A DNA stretch of 64,000 bases from JARRLC01 sp050290865 (GCA_050290865.1 JBNKIW010000008.1:1-64000), one strand, 5' to 3'; counted from the stretch's first letter, positions 43,548 to 52,830 are shown. Numbers and translations are program-made. The notes: a model not told the origin generated them from the sequence alone.

Positions 43548-44714
43548 TTACGTCGCCCGTGCCAGTTCGAGGCGCATCGGGCTGCGGAAGGTGGTGGACG
43601 GCATCCACTTGAGTTCCGCTTCCACCTGGGTGAACTCCGGCACCGCCTTGAGGAATTCCTCGAAGGCCACCCGCACGCCCATGCGCCCGATGGAGGCGCC
43701 GAGGCAGGCGTGAACGCCGCCGCCGAAGCCCAGATGCCCGCGCGGTTTGCGCGCGACGTCATAGACGTCGGCGTTCGGGAACTGCCGCTCGTCGCGGTTA
43801 CCCGAGCCATAGGCCAGGCAGACGAACTGCCCCGCCTTCATGGTCTGGCCGTGCAGTTCCAGGTCGTGCGTCAGACAGCGGCGGAAGCGCTGCGCCGAGG
43901 TGTTGAAGCGCAGGGACTCCTCGATGGCATCGGCGATCGCGGCCGGATTTTCGACACAGGCGCGGCGCGCTTCGGGGATGTTGGCGAGGTTGTGGGCGAA
44001 CATCGCCATGAACCCGCCGAGCGACTCGATGCCCGCCATGATGAGCGTGGTCGTCGTCAGCAGAACGTCGCGGTCTTCGAGCCTGTCACCGTCGATTTCG
44101 GCGAGCGAGAATTGCGAGATGAGATCCTCGCCGGGGTTCGCCTTGCGCTGGGCGATGACTTTGCCCGCATAGTCCTGCATCCACATATAGGCGGCGACGT
44201 GGTCCGGCCCTTTCTGGCGCGAGACGGGATCGGACTGCACCATGAGCACCGCCTTGTCCCGCACGATATCGTCGTCTCCCGGCGGCAGGCCGAGCAGGCG
44301 GAACAGCACCTTCACCGTGACCTTGGACGAGAAATCCTCGATGAAATCGAACGTCTTCCGGTCCGCAAAGCCGGCGATGGCATCATTCGCGGCCTCGCGG
44401 ATATGGCCGTCGATATAATCCAGATTGCGCTTGGAAAAGGCATGCTGGATGAGCGCGCGCAGGCGGTCGTGGCGCGGCGGATCGGTGGTCCCCAGCGTCG
44501 CGCCCGCGCGGTTCGGCAGCTCGTCCATGAGATTGCCCTTGGCGGACGAGAAGGTCTGCCACTCGTTGAGCGCGCGCACGATGTCATGATAGCGCGACAG
44601 CACCCACATGTTGGCGTGCTCACTCCAGAAGCACGGATGGTCATCGCGCAAGCGTTTGTATGCCGGGAACGGGTCGGCATCGACGGCTGGCGAATAGGGG
44701 TCAAAGGTAAACAT
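43548..44714 (-). CDS. Cytochrome P450 (bacterial class I)
   Basis: Soluble monooxygenase of 388 residues. The heme-thiolate loop is FGGGVHACLGASIG with Cys337, the ExxR helix is IEESLRFNTSAQRFRR, and the I-helix reads LIMAGIESLGG, so the usual Thr after the acid is Ser. AAGGAGG sits six bases before the ATG. It heads a unit with ferredoxin and reductase and is divergent from an AraC-type regulator. The CYP family was not assigned; an aromatic substrate is inferred from the regulator. Confidence 0.93.
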   Translation of the reverse strand: MFTFDPYSPAVDADPFPAYKRLRDDHPCFWSEHANMWVLSRYHDIVRALNEWQTFSSAKGNLMDELPNRAGATLGTTDPPRHDRLRALIQHAFSKRNLDYIDGHIREAANDAIAGFADRKTFDFIEDFSSKVTVKVLFRLLGLPPGDDDIVRDKAVLMVQSDPVSRQKGPDHVAAYMWMQDYAGKVIAQRKANPGEDLISQFSLAEIDGDRLEDRDVLLTTTTLIMAGIESLGGFMAMFAHNLANIPEARRACVENPAAIADAIEESLRFNTSAQRFRRCLTHDLELHGQTMKAGQFVCLAYGSGNRDERQFPNADVYDVARKPRGHLGFGGGVHACLGASIGRMGVRVAFEEFLKAVPEFTQVEAELKWMPSTTFRSPMRLELARAT

Positions 44715-44937
44715 GGTACATCCTCCTTGAGGCGCGCCTTCCGGCGTCTCTGGTCGTTGAAAAAAGCGCTTCCTCGATGGCTCTGCAGGTCTCCGGTGTC
44801 TCGTTGCACGCGCGCCGGTAGGGTCCCGCCGAGTGTCATCATGCCGCAGGGCGCTTTCCGCCGTAATGGACGCATGAAGCGAAAACTTGTACGATCCGAA
44901 CATCCTGGCGGGGGCAGAGGAAAGGGCAGGGGCTGCC

Positions 44938-45891
44938 ATGGATGACAGCGGTACGGCCGAGAAGCAGCGCGCGCGGAAGGCGTCCGACGGCGGTATTCCT
45001 ATATTTTCGCTCTATGGCGAGGAGAAGCAGGTCGCCGATGCGGAGTTCGTCCACATCGAGGACATCCGCAGCCGCAGCCAGCGCTACAACTGGACGATCG
45101 GGCCACACTGCCATCAGGGGCTGTTCCAGTTCGTGCTGATGATGAGCGGCGGCGCGCGCGTGATGCTCGACGGCGAGGTCATCGAGGCCGGGGTGCCCTG
45201 CGCGGCGGTCATTCCACCGGCAGTCGTGCACAGTTTCGAATTTCGCGGCGGCACCAACGGTTACGTGCTGACGATCACCGAAGCGATGCTGACGCGCGGC
45301 GCCAATTCGCGCCACCGCGCCCTGACCGGCAGCCTTTTCGGCAATCCGTCCGTGCTCGACTTCACCGCTAGCCCGGAGCGCGCCGGGCGCCTCGCCGCCC
45401 TCATGGAGCAGATTCTGGCCGAGCGGCGCGAACTGGTGCCGGGCTCGGCGCTGATCATGGAGTGGCTGGTCGCCGCCATCCTGCTCCTGGCCGCGCGGCA
45501 GGGGGAATTGTCCAAGGCTGCCGCCAGTCCGCGGAGCCAGCTCTTCCAGGCGTTTCGGGCTGCGGTGGAAGAGCATTTTGCCGAGCACTGGCCGCTCTCG
45601 CGCTATGCCGCCGCGCTCCATGTCACAGCGAGTCGCCTCAACCGCGTCTGCAGCGAGATGGCCGGCACGTCGGCTTTCGAGGTGACGCAGGCGCGGCTTG
45701 TCCTCGAGGCGCGGCGCAAGCTTGTCTACATCGCGGCGCCGGTATCGCGTATCGCCTATGAGCTGGGTTTCGAGGACCCAGCCTACTTTTCGCGATTTTT
45801 CAAGAAACGCAGCGGATTGACGCCCGCCGCCTTCCGCCGCCGCGAGCTGGCCCGCCTCCAGAGCACCCGCCCGGCAAAATCCTCCGGATAA
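44938..45891 (+). CDS. AraC-family regulator, PobR-like
   Basis: Regulator of 317 residues: cupin-like sensor (about 30-160, with QRYNWTIGPHCHQGLFQFVL and PPAVVHSFEFRGGTNGYVLT) and C-terminal helix-turn-helix pair (about 205-305, LSRYAAALHVTASRLNRVC and VSRIAYELGFEDPAYFSRFF). The opening segment GGIPIFSLYGEE is characteristic of PobR, the activator of 4-hydroxybenzoate hydroxylase genes. It is divergent from the P450 with 223 bases between, so it very likely controls the P450 set. Confidence 0.88.
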   Translation: MDDSGTAEKQRARKASDGGIPIFSLYGEEKQVADAEFVHIEDIRSRSQRYNWTIGPHCHQGLFQFVLMMSGGARVMLDGEVIEAGVPCAAVIPPAVVHSFEFRGGTNGYVLTITEAMLTRGANSRHRALTGSLFGNPSVLDFTASPERAGRLAALMEQILAERRELVPGSALIMEWLVAAILLLAARQGELSKAAASPRSQLFQAFRAAVEEHFAEHWPLSRYAAALHVTASRLNRVCSEMAGTSAFEVTQARLVLEARRKLVYIAAPVSRIAYELGFEDPAYFSRFFKKRSGLTPAAFRRRELARLQSTRPAKSSG

Positions 45892-45976
45892 AGATGATGC
45901 CCCCGCAAGCCGCGGTTGACATTACCGCTTTGCTCTGCGCTGATGACGTGCGAATAATCATACGAAAGGCTAACCT

Positions 45977-46408
45977 ATGACAAAATGGCTTGCCATTTTT
46001 CTGGTGGTGGGGATGGCTTCGGCGTTCGCTCTGGAGGATACGCCGCGCAATCGTGAGAAGGAGGCCGACCGCTATCTGACCGTCGTGCCGACCAGGGACC
46101 TCATGGCCGACATGACGACGAAGATGGCAAAGCACATGCCCGAGGGGCAGCGCGAAATGTTCGTCAAGCTGATGACGCGGAGCCTGGACATGGACACGAT
46201 CTATAAGGCCCAGCGCTCAGCGATGGTCAAGGTCTTCACGGCGGATGAACTCGCCGCTCTCTCCGACTTCTACGGCTCGCCGGTGGGCAAGTCGGCCATG
46301 GGCAAGATGGGCGACTACATGACCGAGCTGATGCCGGTGCTGATGGCCGCAATGGCCAAGGCGCAGAAAGACGTCGTGAATGAGATGTCGCAGCAGCCGA
46401 AAGATTGA
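45977..46408 (+). CDS. DUF2059 domain secreted protein
   Basis: Protein of 143 residues with a short signal peptide (MTKWLAIFLVVGMASAFAL). The rest is helical and follows DUF2059: KVFTADELAALSDFYGSPVG and KSAMGKMGDYMTELMPVLM, the usual C-terminal signature. Predicted periplasmic; function of the domain is not established. A CGAAAGGC stretch precedes the ATG. Confidence 0.8.
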   Translation: MTKWLAIFLVVGMASAFALEDTPRNREKEADRYLTVVPTRDLMADMTTKMAKHMPEGQREMFVKLMTRSLDMDTIYKAQRSAMVKVFTADELAALSDFYGSPVGKSAMGKMGDYMTELMPVLMAAMAKAQKDVVNEMSQQPKD

Positions 46409-46579
46409 GCAAGGACGCAATCCGTGCATTCATGACGCGAATGTGGCCGATAGGAGGGGCGCGTAGGGGGATGCGGGATCGGCGAAGCGACGCGCTTTGC
46501 CGGTTGAGCGCACACCCCGGTGGGGGAGCTGGGCTCAGGGCAGATCGCTTCTTGCCGTGATACCGGCCGCGAACGAGCG

Positions 46580-49500
46580 ATGAGAGGGAACGCGTGGCAT
46601 TTCTGCGTCGACCGGGGGGGGACGTTCACCGATGTGCTCGGGCGCGCTCCTGACGGTACGCTGCATGCGCGCAAGGTGCTGACGGAAGCCAAGGGGCACC
46701 GCGACGCCGCCATCCGCGGTATCCGGCGGCTCATGGGGCTGTCACGCAACGAAATCATTCCGGCGGGCAGTATCAGCGAGGTGCGTGTCGGCACCAGTCT
46801 CGCGGTCAACGCCCTTGTCGAGCGCGCCGGCCCGCGCACGGCGCTGGTCACGACGAAAGGATTTCGTGACGCGGTGCAGATCGGCTGCCGGACGGACACC
46901 CCTTCCTTCGCTCCGCAAATCGCGATCGCGGACCGGCTCTATCACCGCGTCGTCGAGATCGACGAGCGCGTGCTTGGCGACGGCACCGCCGAGCGTCCGG
47001 TCGATATCGACGACGCCTGCGCCGCCCTCGAATCCGTCGAGGCTGACGGTTGCACCTCCGTGGCCATCGCCTTCATGCATGGCGGCCGCCATCCTGCGCA
47101 TGAGGCGCTGGTGGCCGGCATCGCGCGCGAGATGTTCTTTCCGCACGTCGCGGTGAGCCATGAAACGGCTCCGCATCTGCAACTGGTTGGCCGCGCCCGC
47201 GCCACCGTTGCCGATGCCTATCTCTCGCCGCTTCTGCAGCGCTTCTGCGTCCGTCTTTTCGAGGAACTGGATCCCGACCGTACGGGAGCGCGGCTGCTGT
47301 TCATGACCGTGGGGAACGGATTGATCGACGCGCGGCAGATCCGTGCCGGGGACGTCCTCCTGTCGGGGCAGTCGGGCGGGTTCCTGGCGCTCGCCGAAAC
47401 CGCGAGAGAAGCCGGTTTCGAGAAGATCGTCGGCGTCGATATCGGCGGCGCGTCGGCGCTGTGCACGCAGTGCTGTGACGGGCAGATGGCAGACAGCGCA
47501 ATGATGTGCATCCCCGTGCCGGAGACGCCGATCGAAGCCGTGGCGGTGGGAGGCGGGTCGATCCTGCGCCATGAGGGCGGCAGTCTTCGCATCGGTCCTA
47601 AGTCTGCGGGCGCCGATCCTGGCCCGGCCTGTTTTGGACGCGACGGTCCGCTGACACTGACCGATGCGAATATGATGGTCGGGCGGCTCCTTCCGGAGAG
47701 CCTGCCGGCGGTCTTCGGGACGCTGGACAAGGCTGGCCTGCGGTCGAGATTCGAGGAGCTTGCCGGCCACACCGGCCGTGGAACGGCGGAGGATGCCGCC
47801 GAGGCGTTTCTGCAAACGGCGGCCGCAGCGCTCGCGGAGGCCGTTCGCGCGATCACGGTGGCGGATGGGCGCTATCCGGATGAGCAGGTTCTCAATGCAG
47901 CGGGCAGCGCCAGCGGCCAGAACGCCTGCCGTCTTGCCGATGCGCTGGGGGTGACGAGGGTGATGTTTCACCCCTTTTCGGGCATGGCGTCGGCTTATGG
48001 GCTGGGGCTGGCGCCAACGCGCGCTCTGCGGCAGCAACGCCTCGACCGGCCATTCGGCGAGGAGGCATTGGCCGGGATAGCGGCGGCGGCGGCCACGCTG
48101 GGGAGTGAGGCGCGGACCGAGGTTCGCAGCGCGGGGATTTCGGCGCTGGCGACAACAACCCGGGTTTGCGCCGTCCTCCGCTATGAGGGGGCGAAACATG
48201 CTCTGGCGGTTCCCGCTTTCAGTGTTAGGGGCGTCGCCAGCCTCGGCGAGGGGGCGAAAACCCTGAGCGTTTCGGGCTTGAAGGCCGCGTTCGAAGCCGC
48301 GCACGCGGCGCGCTCCGGCTTTGTCGAGCCCGAACGGGAGCTGGTGGTCGACGCGGTCACCGTCGAGGTAAGGGGCGCGTGGCCATCTATGCCGTCAACG
48401 GCGGGAAAGGGTGACAGCACTGGCGCACCGGCGCCCGATCGCATGTCGCGGCTGTTTTTCGACGGTGCATGGCAGGACGCCGCGGTCCACCAGCGCCAGC
48501 GGCTGCGGCCTGGGCATGTGATCCATGGGCCGGCGCTCCTCCTTGAAGACCATCAGACCATCGTGGTCGACAAGGGGTGGCGCGCGCAGGCCGACCCGCG
48601 CGATCACATCATCCTCGACCGCGCGGCCGCGCTTCCCGAGCGAGGCGAATCCGCGGCGCTGGAAGTTTTCAACAACCGGCTCGCGGCGATCGCGGCGGAG
48701 ATGGGGGATGCGCTCCAGGCTGCGGCCGCGTCCGTCAGCCTCGGCGAGCGCCGGGATTTTGCCTGTGCGATCTTCGACGCGGACGGCGGGCTGGTCGCGC
48801 ACGGTCCGCATAGTCCGGTGCAAGTCGGTTCCATGGACAACGCGGTGGCCAGCGTCATCCGCAACAGCATGGTCATTCGTCCGGGCGATGCTTTCGTCAT
48901 CAACGCGCCATATGGCGGCGGCATGGGCGCGGCCCACATCACCGTCTGCATGCCGGTTTTCGATGCTTGCGGCGAGCGGGCATTGCTCTGGGTGGGGGCG
49001 TGCGGCCGGCATGCCGGGGTCGAAGGTCTGGCGCCCCCGGCGCGCTCCGTCGAGGATGAAGGACCGGCGATCTACAATTTCAAGCTGGTGGATGGCGGCG
49101 TCTTCCGCGAGGTGGACCTTACCGCCCTGCTGCTGAACGCCCGCTATCCCGCGCGCAACATCGCGGAGACGATCGCGGACCTCAAGGCGCAGGTTACCGC
49201 CGCCGGGAGAGGGCGCGCCGCGTTGCGGAGCATGATGGCGAAGCGGGGGACCGCGGCGGTTCTGGCGCAGGTTGCGCGCGCGCAGGACGCCGCCGCCGCA
49301 AGTGTGCGCAGTGCCCTCGCCGGGGTGGTGGAACGTGCCTTCACGTGCCGGGTCGATCAGAGCAGCGCGGTTCAGGTGAGTATCGGCGTCAACCACGAGC
49401 GCGGTGAAGCGACCGTCGATTTCACCGGCACTTCCCCCCAGCGTGCGGACAATCTCAATGCACCGCCTGCCGTGACCAGGGCGGCGGTGATGCATGCCTT

Positions 49501-50062
49501 CTGGCTGCTGGCCGGAGGCTGTCTCCCGATGAATGCCGGTTGTCTGCGGCCCCTGCGCATCATTGTGCCGGAAGGGACGATGCTGTCGCCGCGATGGCCT
49601 GCCGCTGTGGGGGAAGGTGCGGGGGAGGCTGCGCAGGCCGTTGCGAACTGTCTGTTCGAAGCTCTCGGACTTCCGCCCGCCGGACGGGGCGCCGCGGGCA
49701 GTCTGACCCTGAGCAATGCCCGCGTGCATGCTTTCGAAACGCTGGCGCCTTGTCCCGGAGCCTCCTGGCCCGCCATGACTACGACCTATCTCAGTGATCC
49801 TGAGGATCTGGAGCGCCGCTATCCGCTGGTCGTGGAGGACTGTCACCTCCTCGTTGATGGAAGCACCGGGGGCAGGGGCGGCGTCAGCCGCACGATCCGC
49901 GCGCTGGAGCGTATGGACTGCGCCGTCAACTCTGCGTGCAGTTCGGTACGCCGGGGCGATGGCAGCGTTGAGGAACTGCCGCCGCGTGCGCGGACCGTGC
50001 TGGAGGCGGGGGACGCGGTTACTCTTCTTGCCCGGCCCGGCGGCGCTTCGGACAAATCATGA
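46580..50062 (+). CDS. Fused HyuA-HyuB hydantoinase/5-oxoprolinase family protein with diverged motifs
   Basis: Protein of 1160 residues. Residues 1-680 form an ATP-dependent HyuA-type part (FCVDRGGTFTDVLGRAPDG, VRVGTSLAVNALVERAG, GPKSAGADPGPACFGRDG). Residues ~690-1160 form a HyuB part (FNNRLAAIAAEMGDALQAAA, SLGERRDFACAIFDADGG, HSPVQVGSMDNA, GGGMGAAHITVCMPVF). Relatives cleave hydantoins or 5-oxoproline, or carboxylate ketones, with ATP. Odd points: the usual GGTSTDV of HyuA is GGASALC, and the HyuB HIPVHLGSM is HSPVQVGSM. ATG 46580 fits the family start. It has no operon partner. Confidence 0.88.
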   Translation: MRGNAWHFCVDRGGTFTDVLGRAPDGTLHARKVLTEAKGHRDAAIRGIRRLMGLSRNEIIPAGSISEVRVGTSLAVNALVERAGPRTALVTTKGFRDAVQIGCRTDTPSFAPQIAIADRLYHRVVEIDERVLGDGTAERPVDIDDACAALESVEADGCTSVAIAFMHGGRHPAHEALVAGIAREMFFPHVAVSHETAPHLQLVGRARATVADAYLSPLLQRFCVRLFEELDPDRTGARLLFMTVGNGLIDARQIRAGDVLLSGQSGGFLALAETAREAGFEKIVGVDIGGASALCTQCCDGQMADSAMMCIPVPETPIEAVAVGGGSILRHEGGSLRIGPKSAGADPGPACFGRDGPLTLTDANMMVGRLLPESLPAVFGTLDKAGLRSRFEELAGHTGRGTAEDAAEAFLQTAAAALAEAVRAITVADGRYPDEQVLNAAGSASGQNACRLADALGVTRVMFHPFSGMASAYGLGLAPTRALRQQRLDRPFGEEALAGIAAAAATLGSEARTEVRSAGISALATTTRVCAVLRYEGAKHALAVPAFSVRGVASLGEGAKTLSVSGLKAAFEAAHAARSGFVEPERELVVDAVTVEVRGAWPSMPSTAGKGDSTGAPAPDRMSRLFFDGAWQDAAVHQRQRLRPGHVIHGPALLLEDHQTIVVDKGWRAQADPRDHIILDRAAALPERGESAALEVFNNRLAAIAAEMGDALQAAAASVSLGERRDFACAIFDADGGLVAHGPHSPVQVGSMDNAVASVIRNSMVIRPGDAFVINAPYGGGMGAAHITVCMPVFDACGERALLWVGACGRHAGVEGLAPPARSVEDEGPAIYNFKLVDGGVFREVDLTALLLNARYPARNIAETIADLKAQVTAAGRGRAALRSMMAKRGTAAVLAQVARAQDAAAASVRSALAGVVERAFTCRVDQSSAVQVSIGVNHERGEATVDFTGTSPQRADNLNAPPAVTRAAVMHAFWLLAGGCLPMNAGCLRPLRIIVPEGTMLSPRWPAAVGEGAGEAAQAVANCLFEALGLPPAGRGAAGSLTLSNARVHAFETLAPCPGASWPAMTTTYLSDPEDLERRYPLVVEDCHLLVDGSTGGRGGVSRTIRALERMDCAVNSACSSVRRGDGSVEELPPRARTVLEAGDAVTLLARPGGASDKS

Positions 50063-50131
50063 CGGTTTCGTGGTCTGCCCCCTTGTGGAGGACGCAGCGG
50101 CGTCATTCCCCCTGCGCCCCGCTGCCCCCGG

Positions 50132-51067
50132 TCAAGAACCCGGATTACTCAGCATTGCGGAAACGAGTTTCTCCACATTGTGCCTGAACATGTGGGCGTA
50201 AGTGTTGGCCGGGCCGTCGGGTGCCGACAAGGCGTCTGAATAGATCGTGCCGCCGATGGTTGCGCCGCCGTCGCGCCGGAGCTGCTCGACCAGCCGCCTG
50301 TCGTTGACGTTCTCGATGAACAGCGCCGTGATGCGTTCCTTGCGCATCTGGTCGATGGTACGGGCGAGGGCCCTGGCGCTCGGTTCCGTTTCCTCGTTGA
50401 CGCCTGCCGGAGCGATGAATGTGACGCCATAGGCCCGTCCGAAATACCGGAACGCGTCATGCGAGGTGATGACCTTGCGCTTGGGGGCGGGAACCTTGGC
50501 GATTTCCGCTTTCACCCAGGCGTGCAGCGTCTTCAGTTCGGCGATATAGCGCGCTGCATTGGCCTTGTAGTCCGCGCCGTGCGCGGGGTCGGCTTTGGCC
50601 AGCGCGTCGCGGATGTTGGCGACATAGACGATACCGTTTTCGATGTCCTGCCAGGCGTGCGGGTCGTTCTCGTGGTCGTGGTCGTGGTCGTGGTCGTGCG
50701 CGCCATGGCCGTGGCCGTCTTCCCCCTGAACGTCGAGTGTTCTGGCGCCCCTCGCGGCGACCGCCGACACCCCCTTGAAATTCGCCGACCTGAGGAGCTT
50801 CTCCGCCCACACCTCGAAGCCCAGACCGTTCATGACGAACACGTCCGCCGCTCCCAGCGCCTTCGCGTGGCTCGGCGCCGGCGTGAAGATGTGCGCGTCG
50901 CCATTCGCCGGGACCAGCGGCGTTACGGTGACATGATCGCCGCCGACATGTCTGGCCATGTCTGCGAGGATGCTGAAGCTGGTGACGACGCTCAGCCTGT
51001 TCCCGGCGGATGCGGCGGCCGGGATCATGAGGATGATGGCCAGTGCCGCCATCGCTGTGCGTTTCAT
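50132..51067 (-). CDS. Zinc-binding periplasmic protein (ZnuA/AztC type)
   Basis: Cluster 9 metal-binding protein of 311 residues with signal peptide (MAALAIILMIPAAASAG). Metal ligands are apparent: GDAHIFTPAPSHAK, a His/Asp-rich loop (GHGHGAHDHDHDHDHENDPH), ITSHDAFRYFGRAYGV and a C-terminal Asp (IYSDALS). The His-rich loop is a zinc-type feature. The start codon overlaps the permease stop (ATGA). It is the third gene of the Zur-box operon. Confidence 0.93.
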   Translation of the reverse strand: MKRTAMAALAIILMIPAAASAGNRLSVVTSFSILADMARHVGGDHVTVTPLVPANGDAHIFTPAPSHAKALGAADVFVMNGLGFEVWAEKLLRSANFKGVSAVAARGARTLDVQGEDGHGHGAHDHDHDHDHENDPHAWQDIENGIVYVANIRDALAKADPAHGADYKANAARYIAELKTLHAWVKAEIAKVPAPKRKVITSHDAFRYFGRAYGVTFIAPAGVNEETEPSARALARTIDQMRKERITALFIENVNDRRLVEQLRRDGGATIGGTIYSDALSAPDGPANTYAHMFRHNVEKLVSAMLSNPGS

Positions 51068-51942
51068 TGTGCCTCCCTTGGGTTCCAGTGCTTGCGTGGC
51101 AGGTAACGGAAAACGATGCCGCCGCGCAGTCCGGCGATGAGCGAGACCGCGTAGAATGCGCCGGCGACGAGAATGATGGCGGGGCCGGGCGGCACATTGT
51201 CGATGTGGTAGGAGGCGAGAAGCCCGATCAGCGAGGCGAAGAAAGCGAGCAGCACACTCAGGCCCATCATCCATTCGATGCGCTCCGTCCAGAAACGGGC
51301 GGTGAGCGCGGGCAGGATCATGAGCCCCAGCGCCATCAGCGTGCCCAGTACCTGGAATGCCGCCACGAGGTTGAGCACGACGAGCATCAGGAATATCTGG
51401 TGGTAGAGCCCGCCCCGGCCGCGCACGGCCCGCAGAAAACCGGGATCGCAACACTCCAGGATCAGGCCGCGATAGATGACGGCAAGCGTCAGGAGCGTTA
51501 CGCTGGCCACGCCGGTAATCAGCATGAGCGAAAAGTCATCGACCGCCAGCACATTGCCGAACAGAACGTGCATGAGATCCACGGCGCCGCCCTTGAGGGT
51601 GATCATCAGGACGCCGAGCGCCAGCGCGATGATGTAGACGGCGGTGAAGCTGGCGTCCTCCTTGAGCGGCGTCAGGCGGGTGATGGTTCCCGCGAGGAGG
51701 CCGATCAGCAGTCCGGCAATCAGGCCGCCGAGCGTCATCGGCCACAGCGCCACGCCGGAGATGACGAAGGCGACGGACACCCCGGGCAGGATGGCGTGCG
51801 ACAACGCGTCGCCCATCAGCGTCATGCGGCGCATCATGAGGAACATGCCCAGCGGCGTGGCGCTCGTGGAGATGGCGAGGCAGGCGGCCAGCGCGTGGCG
51901 CATGAAGCCGTAATCGACGAAGGGGGTAACCAGATCGTTCAT
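51064..51942 (-). CDS. Zinc ABC transporter permease (ZnuB/AztB type)
   Basis: ABC-3 family membrane permease of 292 residues, about eight helices. Family segments: MMRRMTLMGDALSHAILPGV, YIIALALGVLMITL, HVLFGNVLAVDDFSLMLITG and LGTLMALGLMILPALTARFW. Both ends overlap neighbours by four bases (ATGA), so the operon order is ATPase, permease, binding protein. ATG 51942 is fixed by that overlap. Confidence 0.94.
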   Translation of the reverse strand: MNDLVTPFVDYGFMRHALAACLAISTSATPLGMFLMMRRMTLMGDALSHAILPGVSVAFVISGVALWPMTLGGLIAGLLIGLLAGTITRLTPLKEDASFTAVYIIALALGVLMITLKGGAVDLMHVLFGNVLAVDDFSLMLITGVASVTLLTLAVIYRGLILECCDPGFLRAVRGRGGLYHQIFLMLVVLNLVAAFQVLGTLMALGLMILPALTARFWTERIEWMMGLSVLLAFFASLIGLLASYHIDNVPPGPAIILVAGAFYAVSLIAGLRGGIVFRYLPRKHWNPREAQ

Positions 51943-52712
51943 TGCAGGCAAAGCTCCGCGTGGAGCGGCCAGACGCCGTGGAAATTGCCCGCTGCCGCGA
52001 GCTTTTCGGGACGCAGCACCTCGGCCGGGGTGCCCCAGGCGACGCATTCCCGCGCCAGTAGCAGGCAGCTCGGGAACACGTGGCGGATGAGGTCCAGGTC
52101 GTGCAGGACGCAGATCACGGTGCGGCCATCGCGGTGCCAGCCGAGCACGAGGTCAAGGAGGCGTTCCAGGGTCGGCGCGTCCACGGCGGCGAAAGGCTCG
52201 TCGAGGAGAATGAGCGGCGTATTCTGAACGATCAGGCGTGCAAACAGCATACGCTGGAACTGGCCCACCGACAGGCTCGCCAGCGTGCGGTGTTCGAGTT
52301 GCCCCAGCCCTACGAGATCGAGGGCATCGAGCGCCAGTTGCCGCTCGCGCCTGCTGATCGCATGGAAACTGCCGCATTGCTTCCAGAAGCCGCTGGCGAC
52401 GAGTTCCAGCACCGTCAGCGGGATATCGCGCTCCAGCTCTGCCACCTGCGGCAGATAGCCGATGGGAGACCAGCCGTTGGCGACCTGGATCTGACCTTCG
52501 TCGGCGTGCAGAATTCCAGCGAGCGCTTTCAGGAGCGTGCTTTTCCCCGCCCCGTTCGGTCCGGCGACCGCCGTGAGCGAACCGGCGGCGAAGGCGCCGT
52601 TCAGATGATGCACGGCGGGCTTGCGATCGTAACTGATTGTAAGATTGTCCAGCGTGATGGCCGCCGGACTGGCGCCGTTCAGCACGCCGTGGCCGTTCAG
52701 GACATTGCGCAT
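51939..52712 (-). CDS. Zinc ABC transporter ATP-binding protein (AztA/ZnuC type)
   Basis: ATPase of 257 residues. Walker A is GPNGAGKSTLLK, Walker B is PLILLDEPFAAVDA and the H-loop is CVLHDLDLI. The signature is LSVGQFQRMLFARL, with Val in place of the first Gly of LSGGQ; as I recall, this wording marks the AztA group. The start overlaps a predicted 29-residue ORF upstream. GGGAG precedes the ATG by about eight bases. Confidence 0.93.
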   Translation of the reverse strand: MRNVLNGHGVLNGASPAAITLDNLTISYDRKPAVHHLNGAFAAGSLTAVAGPNGAGKSTLLKALAGILHADEGQIQVANGWSPIGYLPQVAELERDIPLTVLELVASGFWKQCGSFHAISRRERQLALDALDLVGLGQLEHRTLASLSVGQFQRMLFARLIVQNTPLILLDEPFAAVDAPTLERLLDLVLGWHRDGRTVICVLHDLDLIRHVFPSCLLLARECVAWGTPAEVLRPEKLAAAGNFHGVWPLHAELCLQ

Positions 52713-52786
52713 AGACTTACTCCCCAGAGCACCGCGATCAGGACAGCCGCGATACCGATGCGCCTGACGGCACTCATATAGAACAT
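52697..52786 (-). CDS. Predicted 29-residue hydrophobic peptide leading the zinc operon
   Basis: A short frame from ATG 52786 to TGA 52697 lies between the Zur-type box and the ATPase gene and overlaps the latter by 16 bases. It reads MFYMSAVRRIGI followed by AAVLIAVLWGVSLCAMS: a basic turn and one hydrophobic helix, so it would be a tiny membrane protein or a leader peptide coupling translation to the ATPase. GAGG lies nine bases before the ATG. A second ATG at 52777 gives 26 residues. No homologue is known to me. Confidence 0.4.
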   Translation of the reverse strand: MFYMSAVRRIGIAAVLIAVLWGVSLCAMS

Positions 52787-52815
52787 CCGTATAGCCTCAT
52801 TTCTCGAAAGCTCTA

Positions 52816-52830
52816 TGTTATATTATAACA
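52816..52830. promoter_or_regulatory. Zur-type operator of the zinc uptake operon
   Basis: A perfect 15-base palindrome, TGTTATA-T-TATAACA, lies about 30 bases before the small ORF and 104 bases before the ATPase start. It fits the proteobacterial Zur box core TGTTATA-N-TATAACA and is set in an AT-rich patch suitable for a promoter. Zinc-loaded Zur should bind here and repress the operon. Confidence 0.9.

Noticed and set aside
48395..49846. Minus-strand frame of about 480 codons inside the HyuA-HyuB gene
   Set aside because: Shadow of a well-supported 1160-residue gene; no ribosome site or family motif.
50646..50722. Repetitive GTGGTC stretch resembling a short tandem array
   Set aside because: It encodes the His/Asp-rich metal loop of the zinc-binding protein, so the repeat is explained by coding.
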